Positions 1 through 11,500 of a stretch of DNA of 64,000 bases are shown one piece after another. The stretch spans positions 62,546,757 to 62,610,756 of the forward strand of contig CM077165.1 in NCBI GenBank assembly GCA_039583875.1. Reading direction: 5' to 3'. The position numbers and the translations under genes were made by a program. Numbering within the stretch: position 1 is the stretch's first letter; each line of letters begins with the position of its first letter. The notes beneath the pieces are model-generated. The model had not been told where the DNA came from, did no database searches, and saw only the letters and a list, made by a program, of their open reading frames with translations. This stretch comes from Platanthera guangdongensis (Eukaryota > Streptophyta > Magnoliopsida > Asparagales > Orchidaceae).

Positions 1-497
1 AGTCAAGTCGATATACACTATGTCGACATTTAGCCGATATACATTATATCAACATACATTCAAATTGTCACAAAATAACTCCCAATCAGTTTAAATATGA
101 CTTTTCATTCATATCCAATATAAGTAGAGCCAATATGATCATTTGTCTAATTTTTGTATGTTATTATGTGCGACCCCATAAATCATATTACGTTGGTAGT
201 GGGACTAACAACTTGATTATTTCTAGATCACAGAAGACCATAATATCGACCACCTAGCTCCTTCATCAAAATCAAGCCCAACCCTACCTACCCCTTACCA
301 AGACATGTGAGCTTAAATGTGTTTGTTTATTAATTGTTTTACCTTGTATTTATTGTATTTAGTTTAGAACATTTTTATTTTCTTTTATGCTTATTTTTTG
401 GATTTGTGTTATGTTTCGTGGAGTAATAGTGGTGAATTCCATGTGATGTTACTATCTAGGTCATATTTGTAATATACGTTAGGCAGAGAGTACATTG
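1..497. other. AT-rich stretch, no gene seen
   Basis: No open frame of note, no recognisable transposon protein and no RNA gene could be supported here. The composition is that of plant intergenic or intron DNA. It ends where the short TIR-like element begins. Confidence 0.5.
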
Positions 498-955
498 TTG
501 TTAAAGGCGCACCTCAGGCTTAAGCATCACAGCTCAGAGGTTTGCACCTTCATGCACCTTATTTGCACCTTGAAACATAAAAGACACATCTGAGTGAGAT
601 TTTTGTAGTAAAATGTTCTTTTCAATAATAAATAAGTAATAATGTAAGAACTCAATAATTTTTTTTTTGATTTAGCGTTTATGAAAGATAACTGTACGTT
701 GAGACTTAGATATGATGCAAGTAATCACATTGATTATATTTTTTATGAGATATAAGTGATAGTAATGAATGATTAATTAGTTGAATAGATGAATAATCTA
801 ATTGAGAAAATGAAATGATATTTGGTGCTGATTATTTAAAATAGATATGGTTACGCCTTCCCTTTGTCAGGCGCGCGCCTTGGTGCGCCTTGAGCCTTAA
901 TCTTTGGATCCCAGACCCCTTTGCGTCTTGGTGCGCTTTGAGCCTTTATTAACAA
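498..955. mobile_element. Small non-autonomous TIR-like element (candidate MITE)
   Basis: The left edge reads TTGTTAAAGGCGCACC and the right edge reads GCCTTTATTAACAA, which are imperfect inverted repeats of each other. Subterminal GGCGCACC and GGTGCGCC motifs are also inverted. The interior is AT-rich and codes for nothing. This is the layout of a hAT- or Mutator-like MITE, but no clear target duplication was found, so the superfamily and the exact ends are open. Confidence 0.35.
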
Positions 956-1059
956 GGCAGAGATGTAATCAATTGATTTGGTTAGGTTGAGTAGTGTTTC
1001 GCCCCCCAGTTTGCTTTTCAGCCGCAGCCTTAATTTTTTCACTATATATGATTTGTTTC

Positions 1060-2678
1060 TATTGGAAATGATTTGGTATTGAAAAAGTGCAAGGAGAAAT
1101 TTGTTTTATAAAACGAGTGACAATGCATGGGGGCCCCTCGTGAAAAGATTTGTGAACCGCGAAAAACGGATAACTAGGCCCAGGAACACTCAACATATCT
1201 GAAGCCAAATAAATCAGATGCAAACAAAAGAGCAAGAATCTTGAACTATCAACAATCTTTACAAGACGAGACATACATGACGATACATGATTTGCCGATG
1301 AAAGTAAAAACAAGAAGATACAAAACATGCAGCGCGGTCTCATTGATTAACCGCCGACCCTGCCAAGCTGCCTACGGAGTACGCTGAAGCCGCCAAGTCG
1401 CAAGACCGCAACCTAGCCGCGCGGACAACCCATTATTCCAAAGCTGAACTCTGTTCGCTGATCTGCAAGCCGCCTAACTGTAAGGTCGCCTAGCCGCTAG
1501 ATCGGCGCGAACTGCTGCTGCCGAACTGAACAAGCTGCTAAAAGCAGACAACTTATTGAACTGGTAAAAAGGCTGTCGAAGAAAGAAAACCGCCTGGCCA
1601 CACGCCGCGACTTGCTGTTAACCGCCGATTGCTAACCGCAGAATCCACACTGATCCCTGACCGAAGACAGATTCAAGTCCTTGGCTTCTCAGCGCTATCC
1701 GCACAACCTGCACTGCAAAAACCGGTCAACTCCTCAAACCGCGCGAACACAAAATCCTGTCCGCAGCAACCACCCGAGCTCACTTACTGTTCATTCAGTT
1801 GTACTGTTGATTTGACAGGGAGCCTTATTTATAGGCGCAGAGAGTAGTGTGATCACCACTCTAGCTGATAGGATCACCACCCTATCTCGCGGCGAGCACT
1901 GAGAGTATCCACACAACTGCGAACACAAAGCCAGTCCGCCGCGACTAGGCTGGACAGAGTCCGCCAAGGTCGCACCTACAAGGCCGGACAGAAAACCTAT
2001 CTGCCTTGTCGCCACAAAGCGAAGCCATGACTTGTCCGCCACACCAGCAGACTCTGCGAAAACACCACCAGTCCGCACACAAGCGAACACAGCTCCAATC
2101 TGCAATGCCCTTGCGGACACTGCTCCAGTCTGCACACTCCGAGCCCGCAACTAGAGCACAAGGCTGACAACTGCCGAACTCGACAGACATGGAAAACAGT
2201 CCGCACGACCTCCCAAACTGAACACACGTGGACTTTCCAAACCAAGTCCACACCACTAGCCACCCCTGGTGCGAACACATCACTGGCGGATACAAAGGCC
2301 AGTCCGCACAAACCGGCAGACTCTTTCACAAGTTCGCACTAACCAGTGAACTGCGCGGTTACACCAAACCGCACCACCAGAGCAAGACCAAGGCGTGTCA
2401 ATCTCCCAAGCTCCAATCCAGTCAGCAACCCGGACTCAGCAAACTCTGCGGATAAACATCATATCTGTCTGGTCCCTCTAGGGAACAAGCCAACGTAGAA
2501 CCACTGGCCGACCTGGCTAGTCGCCAGTCCTATCTGCACAGACCGCACGGTCAACCACAGACCGCCACAACTGTTCGCCCAGACCGCGCAGACAGTCTGC
2601 CTAGGCTGCCACTTTCACTTCAAAAAATTCAACACCTCGTTCCCTGCGCGACAGTACCCTAACCACGATATTATCTCA
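1060..2678 (-). mobile_element. Solo or truncated long LTR (minus strand), family not identified
   Basis: This GC-richer block carries many short CCGC-containing words and no coding domain. On the minus strand it has a good TATA box (1826-1833), and just outside its right edge lies a purine tract (minus strand AGCAGGGGGAGC, about 2687-2698) of the kind that precedes a 3' LTR. The minus strand would begin TGAGATAATATC at 2678. The left end near 1060 is a guess. Known: plant LTRs have this order of purine tract, U3, TATA, R and U5. Inferred: it is a single LTR whose internal region is mostly lost. Confidence 0.4.
1826..1833 (-). promoter_or_regulatory. TATA box of the minus-strand LTR-like block
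   Basis: The minus strand reads TATAAATA inside CCTATAAATAAGG. It sits about 850 bp downstream of the proposed LTR start, a normal U3 length. No other promoter element is claimed. Confidence 0.4.
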
Positions 2679-2734
2679 ACGAGATAGTGCTCCCCCTGCT
2701 CATAAACCCTCGTGCGATGTGCTTCATGCGAACA

Positions 2735-2829
2735 ACAACATTCGTCGGGGGTGACAATATTTGTCGGGGGTAGCAACATTAGTCGGGGGCGACGAGATTC
2801 GACAGGGGAGACAACTTTCGACGGGGCGA
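2735..2829 (+). repeat. 19-bp imperfect tandem repeat, five G-rich units
   Basis: Five units each contain a GTCGGGGG- or GACAGGGG-like core after ATT, with cores at about 2740, 2759, 2778, 2797 and 2816, giving a constant 19-bp period. The array abuts the LTR-like block. Repeated purine tracts next to an LTR are known from Sirevirus-type Copia elements, but here the purine strand is opposite to the LTR orientation proposed above, so that link is uncertain. Confidence 0.65.
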
Positions 2830-2835
2830 TCAATA

Positions 2836-3213
2836 TTTATACATGTATATATAAAGCGTAGTCCAATATTGTTCATCAAAAATCATATGGTGTGATGATT
2901 GTCATCTTTGCTTGGCCAAGTGGGAACCTAGGTTCATCCCACCATTGGCAATTTTTGTGAGATTAGAAATCAGGTCATATGACTCTCCTTTTTCAATAAA
3001 TTTAGTGGTAAAACCTTAATTTCATGTTACATAGTGCCCTACACCTTAATATAAGCCAGTTATCAGACAGTTATCAGGCAGTCATATTAGGAAAATCAAG
3101 ACGATCCCTAGATTTTTTACTCCTAATAGAGACACGCGTTTTAAGATATTTCTCGGGTTGATTTTAAATGGTAGATTTGTGAATGATTTTAAAATTTGTA
3201 GTACAAGATTGAC
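2836..3213. other. Short unassigned spacer
   Basis: AT-rich DNA between the G-rich repeat and GYP1. No coding similarity, repeat or RNA gene was recognised. Confidence 0.5.
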
Positions 3214-3609
3214 TGTTACTATCCCGGAGAGGAATCCAGCGAGGAGAAGGGTCGACGTAGGTGAGGGAGACGAGGGGGATTAAGTTTGAGAGGAAAAGCC
3301 TTAGGGAGCAACCCTACTTTTCTTTCATCCAAGAATAATCAAAACGAGTACAACACAATCCCTTATAGGTGCGGGGTGCGGATAACGAAAAAAATAGTAT
3401 GAATAATAATAAAGCGTACACATAATGAAAGTGACATAATAAATGCAAATAAAATGATCACGTCGAAGTTGCGTCTTCGGTCTCTCCGCTTCCAGACGAA
3501 CCTGTCATTGTCTCCCACCGTATGCTGTGCTGACTCGCCACAGAGTCTCGTCGGCGTGTGCCCGTCCCGTCGGCATGTGCCCGTCCCGTCGGCATGTGCC
3601 ATCGTAACA
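3214..3609 (-). repeat. GYP1 3' LTR
   Basis: This copy matches 5995-6384 along its whole length with scattered substitutions. Near its right end it carries three units of a 19-bp repeat built on GTCGGCATGTGCC, and the partner LTR has the same three-unit arrangement. It starts TGTTAC and ends GTAACA. Confidence 0.85.
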
Positions 3610-3971
3610 ATGCCGCCGTCTGAAAAATATGCCTTGTCCCCATGACAGTAGTCAGAATGGTGGCGGCAGAAGAGATCCTGGGGCATCCGCGTGACTTCGG
3701 ACTCCAGACGGTAAGACCCAACAATAGAGACCTCCTGCGAGCCAAAGTCCCCCTGAAGGTGGTAGCGGTGACCAAGTAGCTTGTCTGGGTAGTTCGCCGC
3801 CAACTGCCGTCTTTCTTCCAGACCAGAGAAAGCGGGGATGGTGGCAATCCTACTGGAGGCTGGATGATGTCGGAGAGCGCAGTAGAAAGCTCTTGGTCTG
3901 TCGGGAAAGGAAGAGGCACAACGGATGGGCCTGAGAGGGCCCCCAGCCCCGCAGAGCCCCGCAGAGTCCAA
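3610..3971 (-). pseudogene. GYP1 pol remnant: RT scrap fused to integrase C-terminus
   Basis: On the minus strand a short piece shows VWKKDGSWR, the start of a Gypsy reverse transcriptase palm. Within about 200 bp the sequence changes to the typical integrase tail, with HGDKAYFSDGG directly before the LTR. The catalytic RT aspartates, RNase H and the integrase core are all absent. Part of the apparent reading continues into the LTR and is not real coding. The remnant documents one or more large internal deletions in pol and no active enzyme is expected. Confidence 0.6.
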
Positions 3972-4241
3972 CGTCTATCGTCCGCTGGATCGTGCAGAGA
4001 GTGATCAGAGAGCGTAGGAGGGCAGAGTCACCGTCGAGGCGACATGGCTGTCCATCGTATTAGGAACTGCATGGACATAGTCTCCTAATTGATGCATACA
4101 TCGCCAGACGTGCAGAGCCAAGACACTCCCAGAATGGCGTCGAGGCCGCCTTAGCTGAATGTGTAGAAGTCTGCGGTCACGGAACAGGATCCCACAAAGA
4201 GAGAGACGACAGTGCAACGGTCCTGAGTTAGTCGGTGGAGC

Positions 4242-4559
4242 CTACGCCCATACAGACCGCAACATGCAGAGAGGGAACCAAGGAAATACGGAGTTGCTGC
4301 ACAGGTGCTCAGAGATGAGGTTGTGGCTTGCTCCGCTGTCCACCATAATGATGATCGGGTGATCCCGCAGTGTGCCTGAGAGCTGCATGGTCTGCTGTCC
4401 GAAGATTTCACCCGACGAGCTGCAAGGTAGCTCCAACCGATAGAACGTATCTGCGGTGGAGTCGAACAGTGTATCCCCCGTTGAGAGCTCCAGGGCCTCA
4501 AAGTCAGATAGGGTAACCTCTGGGTTGACATCACTGATGATGGCGTGGAACTCCTTCAC
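4242..4559 (-). pseudogene. GYP1 aspartic protease remnant
   Basis: The minus-strand frame contains IIIMVDSGASHNLIS, the D-S-G-A active site of a retropepsin as found in plant Gypsy elements, about 70 residues into the open stretch. Retropepsins cut the Gag-Pol polyprotein in the virus-like particle. The frame is open for only 105 codons and then drifts, and flanking gag and RT frames are broken, so it is a relic. It lies between the gag remnant and the RT scrap, as expected. Confidence 0.7.
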
Positions 4560-5518
4560 TTAGCACTCATTGTAGGGGGAGTAAGGTTGGCGGCATTGAA
4601 AATAGAGACCATTGCTGTCAAGTTCATTGTAATCACTGTTCAAGAGATGCTGAGGGGCAGGTGGGCGGCCTGGCTAGTTTACCCAAAGCGGCGGCCGTGG
4701 TGGTGGAGCCGTGGCTGGCGGTCGCCAATGCGGCCGAGGCTGGTGGTGGTCGGCCGTAAGAGCAGGTAGTTAGGGAGAGAGGTCGGCCTCCACCAGACGC
4801 TCCAAGTCCATTGCGTTGAAGACTGTGTGAGCGTGATGTGTGCAGAAACGAGAGCGGATATGTGGCTATAGACCCTGCATGAAGAATCCAGGTAATGGTC
4901 GAGTGGTAGCTCGGGAAAATGGCAGATCAGGGAGACAAACTCATCCACATAATCGTCCAGGCCGGATGTATGACGGACGCCACAATGATGCTCGATAGCG
5001 AAGTTGTCAGAGTAGCGGGTTTCATACCGTTAGATCATCTCCTGCTTGAACTCGGGCCAGAAGAGGCACGTGTTGGTTTGGCGGAGCCACCGAGCCCAGT
5101 GGAGTGCCGAGTCGTCTAGGCCAGCTACCTCCGTAGGCACCTTGTCGTGCTCCAGTGTGTAGTTGAGGTCGAAGGATTGCTCTGCCTTGGCAATCCAACC
5201 CATCGGGTCAACGACGATGATGGAGGGAATGTCGAGTGAGAGGGTAGACGGGCCCGAAATGGTCGGAGGAGTGGTCCCTGAAGGAATGGAATGCGGTTCG
5301 ACGCCTAGGAGAGAGCTGTTGTTTGCAGTTGGGCTGGAGCCGAACACAACGGAGATGACGATGGTGGACGCCTGGAGGGAGTTGATCTTGGAGTGGAGGG
5401 CGAGGAGCAAGGCGTGCATGGAGGCGACGAGTTGCTCTTGAGCCTCCAAGAGGCGGCTTAGGGCTTCAGTGGTCGAGTCCGAAGGAAGATCTCCGGTCGA
5501 GCGAGTTTTAGGAGCCAT
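4560..5518 (-). pseudogene. GYP1 gag, broken
   Basis: Reading begins at an ATG at 5518 (MAPKTRSTGDLP). A coiled, leucine-rich N-terminus is followed by VDPMGWIAKAEQSFD, the hallmark start of the retrotransposon Gag capsid domain. The first frame ends near 5030. Capsid-like sequence continues in other frames (for example VDEFVSLICHFPELP near 4940), so at least two frameshifts have occurred. Gag builds the cytoplasmic particle that packages element RNA. The N-terminal half is well preserved, so loss was probably gradual after insertion. Confidence 0.75.
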
Positions 5519-5994
5519 TGACTGGAATCAGAGGAAACGACAGGAAATATGGCGTATTGGGGCTGGGATTCAGCGAATCTGTGATGGAAGCCGGCGAAAA
5601 CAGAGGCCTGGGCTTCCAGCAACAGTTCGCTGCAAAACAGGGGAATCATACTGAGGGCAGTGGAATTGGAAGGATGGAAGCCTTCCTGCGGCAGATCAGG
5701 CCCGACAGGGGTAGGGATCTGCGGATCGGGGGGGGGGGGTGCTCGATGTTGCAAGGGACTGTGCGGGGCCTTCGTAAGAGTCGGACGCGGAAATAGCGTA
5801 ATTGCGCGATGCGGCAGGCGACGGGCGCGAAAACGCGCACAAAAATACGCTATTCGGCGGAATGCGGGATTCAGCAGAATCAAAAGTCTCGTTTTGGCGC
5901 GATTCGGCGGAACGGAGGTTGCGCAGGTAGCTGTGGTAACACAATCGGGACACTGTCGGCAAGATGGTGGGCGGTGAGGCAGGTCAGACCAAAT

Positions 5995-6384
5995 TGATAC
6001 AATCCTGTAGAGGAATCCGACAAAGAGAAGGGCTGACAGAGGTGAGGGATAAGAGGGGAATTGAGGTTGAGAGGAAAAGCCTTGGAGAGCAACCCTAATT
6101 TTCATTCATTAAAAAATAATCAAAACGAGTACAACACAATCCCTTATAGGTGCAGGGTGCGGATAATGGAAAAATAGTGCAAATAATAATAAAGCGTTGA
6201 CATTATTTAAATAACTTAGTAAATACAAATAAAATGATCACGTCGGAGACGCGTCTTCGGTCTCTCCGCCTCCAGACGGACTCGTTATCGTCTCCCACCG
6301 TGTGTGGACTCGCCACAGAGTCTCGTCGGCGTGTGCATGTCTTGTCGGCGTGTGTGTGTCCCATCAGCATGCGCAACCGTAACA
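5995..6384 (-). repeat. GYP1 5' LTR
   Basis: Direct-repeat partner of 3214-3609. It begins TGATACAATCC and ends CCGTAACA. On the minus strand the LTR is followed by ATTTGGTCTGACC, in the primer-binding position but not a clear match to initiator tRNA-Met. The degenerate 5' LTR of GYP2 is followed by a similar TTGGTCTGA. Confidence 0.85.
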
Positions 6385-6477
6385 TAGAATCTCGCGGGTG
6401 ATATCAATTGGCTGACTGGTGTTGGTTTAGTAGTTGTTAGGTTTCTAGTTGATGTGTGAATGAGGCAATATGATTTA

Positions 6478-6493
6478 GGGCTCATTTGTTTGG
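6478..6493 (+). repeat. HARB left terminal inverted repeat
   Basis: GGGCTCATTTGTTTGG directly follows a TTA target copy. It pairs imperfectly with the right end at 16388-16403. Confidence 0.75.
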
Positions 6494-6753
6494 GCGTTTT
6501 CGGCACAGCGCGTTTTGTCAAAACGTAAACTGTGTAAAATGTCGTTTGTTTTTCCGCCTAAAATTTCTAATCGCGCGACGTTTCTCCGGGCTGTAAAAGT
6601 TACGTCCCGAAACCTAGCGGGAGAGCTCCACTTTATCGCTTTTAGGGAGGAAATCGCGAGGGCATCGTGCGACTTCGTCGTCTCTCCCGTCTTCGCGAGG
6701 AGGAACTCCCATCCCACCGCATCTTCTCCGATGACATCCCTAGGGTTCGTGAC

Positions 6754-6832
6754 TTCTCCGGTGCTTGTCTTCCCCGGGGCTTGTCTTCTCCGGTGCTTCT
6801 CTTCTCCGGTGCTTGTCTTCTCCGGTGCATCC
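6754..6832 (+). repeat. 16-bp tandem repeat in the HARB left arm
   Basis: Five units of about 16 bp based on TTCTCCGGTGCTTGTC run head to tail. The repeat keeps several short frames open by chance and does not look like protein-coding sequence. Confidence 0.7.
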
Positions 6833-7070
6833 AGGGTTCCGATTCTCCGCCACATCCAGAGTATTCCCCAACGTGCTTCGACCGGATCTGCATAGACGAC
6901 CGTCGTTTACACCATTGGTGAGCTTCTCTGCATTTTTGCATTGGGTCTTCTTTGCATCTTCTGCATCCTCTCACCTCTTCTCCGTTATGTTCAACAGTGA
7001 TCCCTGATTTGCTCCCGCCTCTACACGAAGCTTGATCCATTGCCCCTGATCTGCAGCAGTCTAACAATAG

Positions 7071-7735
7071 GTATATCTTCTTACCTTTTCAAATCTATGG
7101 TTGATTTGCATTGTGTGAAAATGGAATGTGTGGATGTGATTGTGTATATGTGTTGATAGTGAGTATGTGTTTATTGTAGATTTGTGTAGGCTTATGATTA
7201 TAAGTTGATTGTGAATGTGTAGATTGTGAATATGTAGGCTTGTGAGTATGTGTTGATTTTTTTGTGAAAATGGAATGTGTGGATATGAATGTGTAGTTGT
7301 GTTGAGTGGGTGAGTGTGTGTGAGTGTGTATGTGTTAATTTTTTCGGGAATGTGTTGATTGTGAGTATATGTGAATGTGTGTGTGCATATTTGTGATGTG
7401 TGTGTGTGTATATATGTTGATTTTTTTTGTGAATGTGTGAGTGTGTGGATGTGATTGTTTTGTATATGTGAGCATGTGAGTGAGTGTGTGAGTGTGTGTG
7501 AATATGTGAGTGTGTGTGTGCGTGCGTGTGTGTGTGTGTGATGTGTGTGCGTGTGTGTGTGTGTGTGATGTGTGTGTGTGATGTGTTTATTTTTTGTGAA
7601 TGTGTTGATTGTGAGTATGTGTGAATATGTGAGTGTGTGTGTGTGCATGCTTGTGATGTGTGTGTGTTTATTTTTTGTGTGAATATGTGTTGTGTGTGTA
7701 TGTGTTGATTGTGAGAATGTGTGAATATGTGTGTG
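7071..7735 (+). repeat. TG-rich degenerate minisatellite, left half
   Basis: Words such as GTGTGTG, GAATATGTG and TTGATTGTGAG recur irregularly. The tract was one with 13201-13520 before CHR1 landed in it; the CHR1 target duplication GTGTG lies at its break. Open frames on the minus strand rich in His and Thr are by-products of the repeat. Confidence 0.85.
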
Positions 7736-8058
7736 TGTTATGCAACTACTAGAGAAAAAGGAGATCTAGAGAAGAAGACAACTAGGGTTAGAAGGAGGGA
7801 AGAAAATACCTTGTAAATGTCTTGCTTGCCATCCAAAGAGGGGTTCCGGGTTATATATACCCGGAACCCAGAAGGGGCCGGCCTAAAGGGCTGGCCGGCC
7901 CCAATAGGGGCTGAACCAAACCGGTTCAGCCCCAATTTGGCGGTCTTCAGAGAGTGGGGGCTGAACTGGATGGTTCAGCCCCGTTGTTATCACCTTCCTG
8001 TCGTCCCCGACGCTTGTATTGTCTTTCAAACAGCCGCGACTCGGCCCCGAGCGTAACA
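7736..8058 (-). repeat. CHR1 3' LTR
   Basis: Identical in length to 12878-13200. On the minus strand it holds a TATATATA box inside a GGGT/ACCC near-palindrome (about 7847-7865) and two GC-rich hairpins (7907-7933 and 7957-7982). Confidence 0.93.
7907..7982. repeat. Pair of hairpins in the CHR1 LTR
   Basis: GGGGCTGAACC (7907-7917) pairs with GGTTCAGCCCC (7923-7933) across a 5-nt loop. GGGGCTGAAC (7957-7966) pairs with GTTCAGCCCC (7973-7982) across 6 nt. The same two hairpins, with changed loops, occur in the CHR3 LTRs, so the structure seems to be kept. Confidence 0.75.
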
Positions 8059-8072
8059 TTCCCTTCCCCATC
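8059..8072 (-). promoter_or_regulatory. CHR1 polypurine tract
   Basis: The minus strand reads GATGGGGAAGGGAA immediately before the TGTTACGC end of the 3' LTR. This is the usual primer site for plus-strand DNA synthesis. Confidence 0.75.
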
Positions 8073-8554
8073 AACAACCAGCTTGTCCCCAAGGTGGTAG
8101 TCGGGATAAAGCTCCTTGAAATCTAGCAGATCAACCCAAGAATTGTGTGCCTCGGAGAAGTTCTTCCACTTGACCAACAGCTCTGGTCGGTACTCTGCAC
8201 CCCGTTGTTTCCACTTGAGCAACAACACGGCCTCCGGAAGGGGCGAAGCTCGCCCGCACCGGTGACGTCAGGTAAAAGAGCACTTGGTTGCACAGTGGCA
8301 CCCACCTTTCCTTTAAGCAAGGACACATGAAACGTCGGGTGGATGCGGGAACCCGTAGGAAGATCTAGCTTGTAAGCGACCGACCCCACCCTGCTGAGTA
8401 CCCGAAAGGGGCCGTAATATCGAGGAGATAACTTCTGGTTGAAGCGACGAGCGACAGACAATTGACGGTACGGCTGGAGCTTGAGGAAAACTTCATCACC
8501 AACTGCAAATTCCCGCTCCTTGCGATGCTTATCGACGTGGAGCTTCATACGGTC
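8059..8554 (-). pseudogene. CHR1 integrase C-terminus with chromodomain (after a stop and a frameshift)
   Basis: The frame continues from the main polyprotein after a single TAG at 8555-8557. The integrase tail is recognisable ([10 protein letters not shown] and [12 protein letters not shown]). Near 8240 the frame shifts, and the adjacent minus-strand frame (8228-7947) carries the chromodomain, with [21 protein letters not shown] and SWVDLL. Chromodomains of plant chromoviruses bind modified histones and steer integration into heterochromatin. The final residues run up to the polypurine tract. The two lesions would remove the chromodomain from the protein. Confidence 0.85.
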
Positions 8555-11500
8555 CTAGGCCATACGGAGGTTGTCGCGCAGTGTGACCAGCATGCGGTCC
8601 CGATCGCGCAGAGCTCTATCAACGGCGGGCAAAGCCGTGCTCCCCGGCTCGTAGCTGCTCAAGGTCGGCGGAGGACGGCCGTAGACAACCTCAAAGGGGG
8701 TCATTTGGCTGGCAGAATGATAAGACGTGTTGTAACAGTACTCCGCCCAGTGCAACCAATCCGGCCAAGTGCGAGGCTCGTCCATCACAAAGCAACGCAG
8801 GTAGGTCTCGAGGCCCCGGTTCAAAACCTCTGTTTGCCCATCGGTCTGGGGATGATGAGACGTACTGAAACGTAAACACGTCCCCTGCAGACGAAACAGT
8901 TCCTGCCAAAATTTACTCAGAAAAGTAGGGTCCCGATCAGAAATGACAGCACGAGGAAGACCGTGCAAGCGGATAATCTCCCGAGCAAAAAGTGCAGCTA
9001 CAGACTCGCCGGTATAAGGGTGAGGCAAAGCAAGGAAATGTCCATACTTGGAGAGCTTGTCCACCACCACCAAAATCACTGATTTGCCTTGGGACTTTGG
9101 CAACCCGTCAATAAAATCCATGGAAACGGTGTCCCAAATCTGCTGCGGAATTTCTAAGGGAACAAGCAATCCAGCCGGAGAGGTCGTCTCGTACTTCTGC
9201 CGTTGGCAGATCTCACACTGGCGCACAAACTGCTGTATGTCTCGCCGCATCCCGGTCCAGAAGACATTGGCTCGGGCTCGCTGGAGGGTACGAAGCACAC
9301 CCGCATGGCCGCCAGCAGGTGAAGAGTGGAACTCATGCATCATAACAGTCGTCCATGCGGAAGCGGGAGGAATAACCACCTTGCCATGGTGGTAAAGGCG
9401 ACCATTTTGAAGATGGTAGCCGGCTGCCACGACCTCGCCCCGCTGCAAGGCCTCCACTAGGGCACGGAGCGTGGGAGTACGCATCACCTCCTCCTGTATC
9501 TCGTCCAAAGAGTCAACAAGTGGCCCGGTGATGTGGGCCACAGTAGATTCAGGGAGGCGCGAGAGAGCGTCCGCAACCACATTCCCCTTGCCTTGCCGAT
9601 ATGTAATCTCATAATCATAACCCAAGAGCTTAGTGACCCATTTCTGTTGAAGAGGCGAAGACACCCGCTGGTCTAGGAAATGCTTTAAACTCTGGTGGTC
9701 AGTGCGAATCTTGAAGTGTCGGCCCAGTAGGTACGGCCGCCACAGCGCCACGACATGGATAACATCCAACATTTCCTTCTCGTATGCAGACAGCCCCAGG
9801 GTCCGCGGGGCAAGAGCCTTGCTGTAGAAAGCCAACGGTCGCCCGTCCTGCATCAAAACCGCCCCGATGCCCACACCGGAGGCATCGGTCTCTAGCACAA
9901 ATTCCTTCGAGAAATCAGGCAAAACGAGAACTGGTGTAGTGGTCATGGCCTGCTTGAGTGCCTGAAATGCCTCCTCAGCCTCCCCCGTCCAAGAGAAGGC
10001 ATCCTTCTGCAGCAACTGAGTCAATGGCCGAGCTATCTTCCCATAGTATTTCACAAACCGCCGGTAATACCCCGTCAACCCGAGGAATCCGCGAAGCGCC
10101 CGCACCGTAAGGGGGCGTGGCCAGGATATCATACTCTGAATCTTTTGGGGGTCGGCTCTGACGCCGTGACCGGAAACCAAATGTCCCAAATATTCCACCT
10201 CAAGCTGACCAAAGGAGCACTTGGAACGCTTGGCGTAAAGTTTGTGCTGACGAAGAATGCTAAGGACTCGCTCGACATGGCCTACGTGGTCCTCCCAACT
10301 GGCACTGTAGATAAGGATATCGTCAAAGAAAATCAGCACAAACTGACGGAGAAGTGCTCGGAAGATCTCATTCATGTTAGCCTGAAAGGTAGATGGGCCG
10401 CCGGTCAACCCATTGGCCATGACGAGAAACTCGTAGTGGCCATCATGTGTCCGAAATGCGGTCTTGTGGATATCCTCCTCCTTCATCAAAATCTGATAAT
10501 AACCGGAACGCAGGTCCAACTTAGTGAAAACGAATGCCCCATGCAATTCATCCAGCAACTCATCCACTACCGGAATTGGAAAATTATCCTTCACCGTGGC
10601 GCCATTCAGAGCTCGGTAGTCAACACAGAACCGCCACGAACCATCTTTCTTTTTCACTAGAATGATCGGCGCTGAAAATGAACTGGTACTGGGACGAATA
10701 ATTCCCGCATCCAACATCTCCCGGACACTACGCTCGATCTCTGCCTTCTGAACATGAGGATAACGATAAGGTCGAACGTTGATTGGCTCTGTCCCTGCCT
10801 TAAGCTGAATCCGATGATCCCGAAACCGCGAAGGAGGTAGTGTGCAAGGTTCCTGAAAAACGTCAGCATATTGCTCCAGAAGAGTTCGTAACTGTACCGG
10901 TACCTCCGGCTCACCCGTAGTCGATGCCTGAACCTCCCTAAGGATTGCCATCATACTGCCTTCCTCGCCTAACCGCTGCATGCTACGCAGAGAGATTTCC
11001 TTGATAGGCGACGATTTGAGGCCCCGCAAGCAGAACTGTGTCTCACCCTGGTGAAATTCCATAGTCATGTGCTCCCAATCAAACGTTACCCGACGCAACT
11101 GCCGTAGCCACTGCACCCCCAAGACCATGTCCGAGCCCCGGATAGGCAACAGATATATGTCGGTGTAACCCGTATATCCTTGCATCCGAAGTGCCACACC
11201 CTTGAGTACCCCTTCACACTGCAGCTTGCTGCCATCCACCACCATAACCTGGAAGGCCGACCCCGTATCCACCTTGTGTCCCACTCGTCGTGCCACCACC
11301 GGATGAATGAAGTTGTGGGTGCTCCCACTATCCACCAAAATGGTGACCTTCTCCTGATTCAGCCAACCCGTCAGCCTCATGGTGAGCGGGGGACTGCACC
11401 CCTCCAAAGCATGTAGAGACACCACAAGTTCGCTCAAATCCAACCCCCCGTCCGACTCCTCATGCACCACTTCCTCTACCTCTTCCTCCTGCAACATGAA

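Larger units (their letters stand above)
3214..6384 (-). mobile_element. GYP1: internally deleted Gypsy retrotransposon
   Basis: Two direct LTRs of about 395 bp (3214-3609 and 5995-6384) begin TGTTAC or TGATAC and end GTAACA. Read on the minus strand, the order is 5' LTR (right), leader, gag, protease active site, a scrap of reverse transcriptase containing KKDGSWR, then the last residues of integrase immediately before the 3' LTR. Most of RT, RNase H and integrase is missing, so the element is only 3.2 kb long and could not move unaided. The 5-bp flanks (TTGAC and TAGAA) do not match, which suggests later change or recombination between copies. Confidence 0.85.

Noticed and set aside
1629..2455. 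Several short frames on both strands
   Set aside because: Non-coding LTR-like DNA; no motif and strong overlap of frames.
7061..7648. His/Thr-rich minus-strand protein
   Set aside because: Translation of the TG-rich tract; no codon bias or domain.
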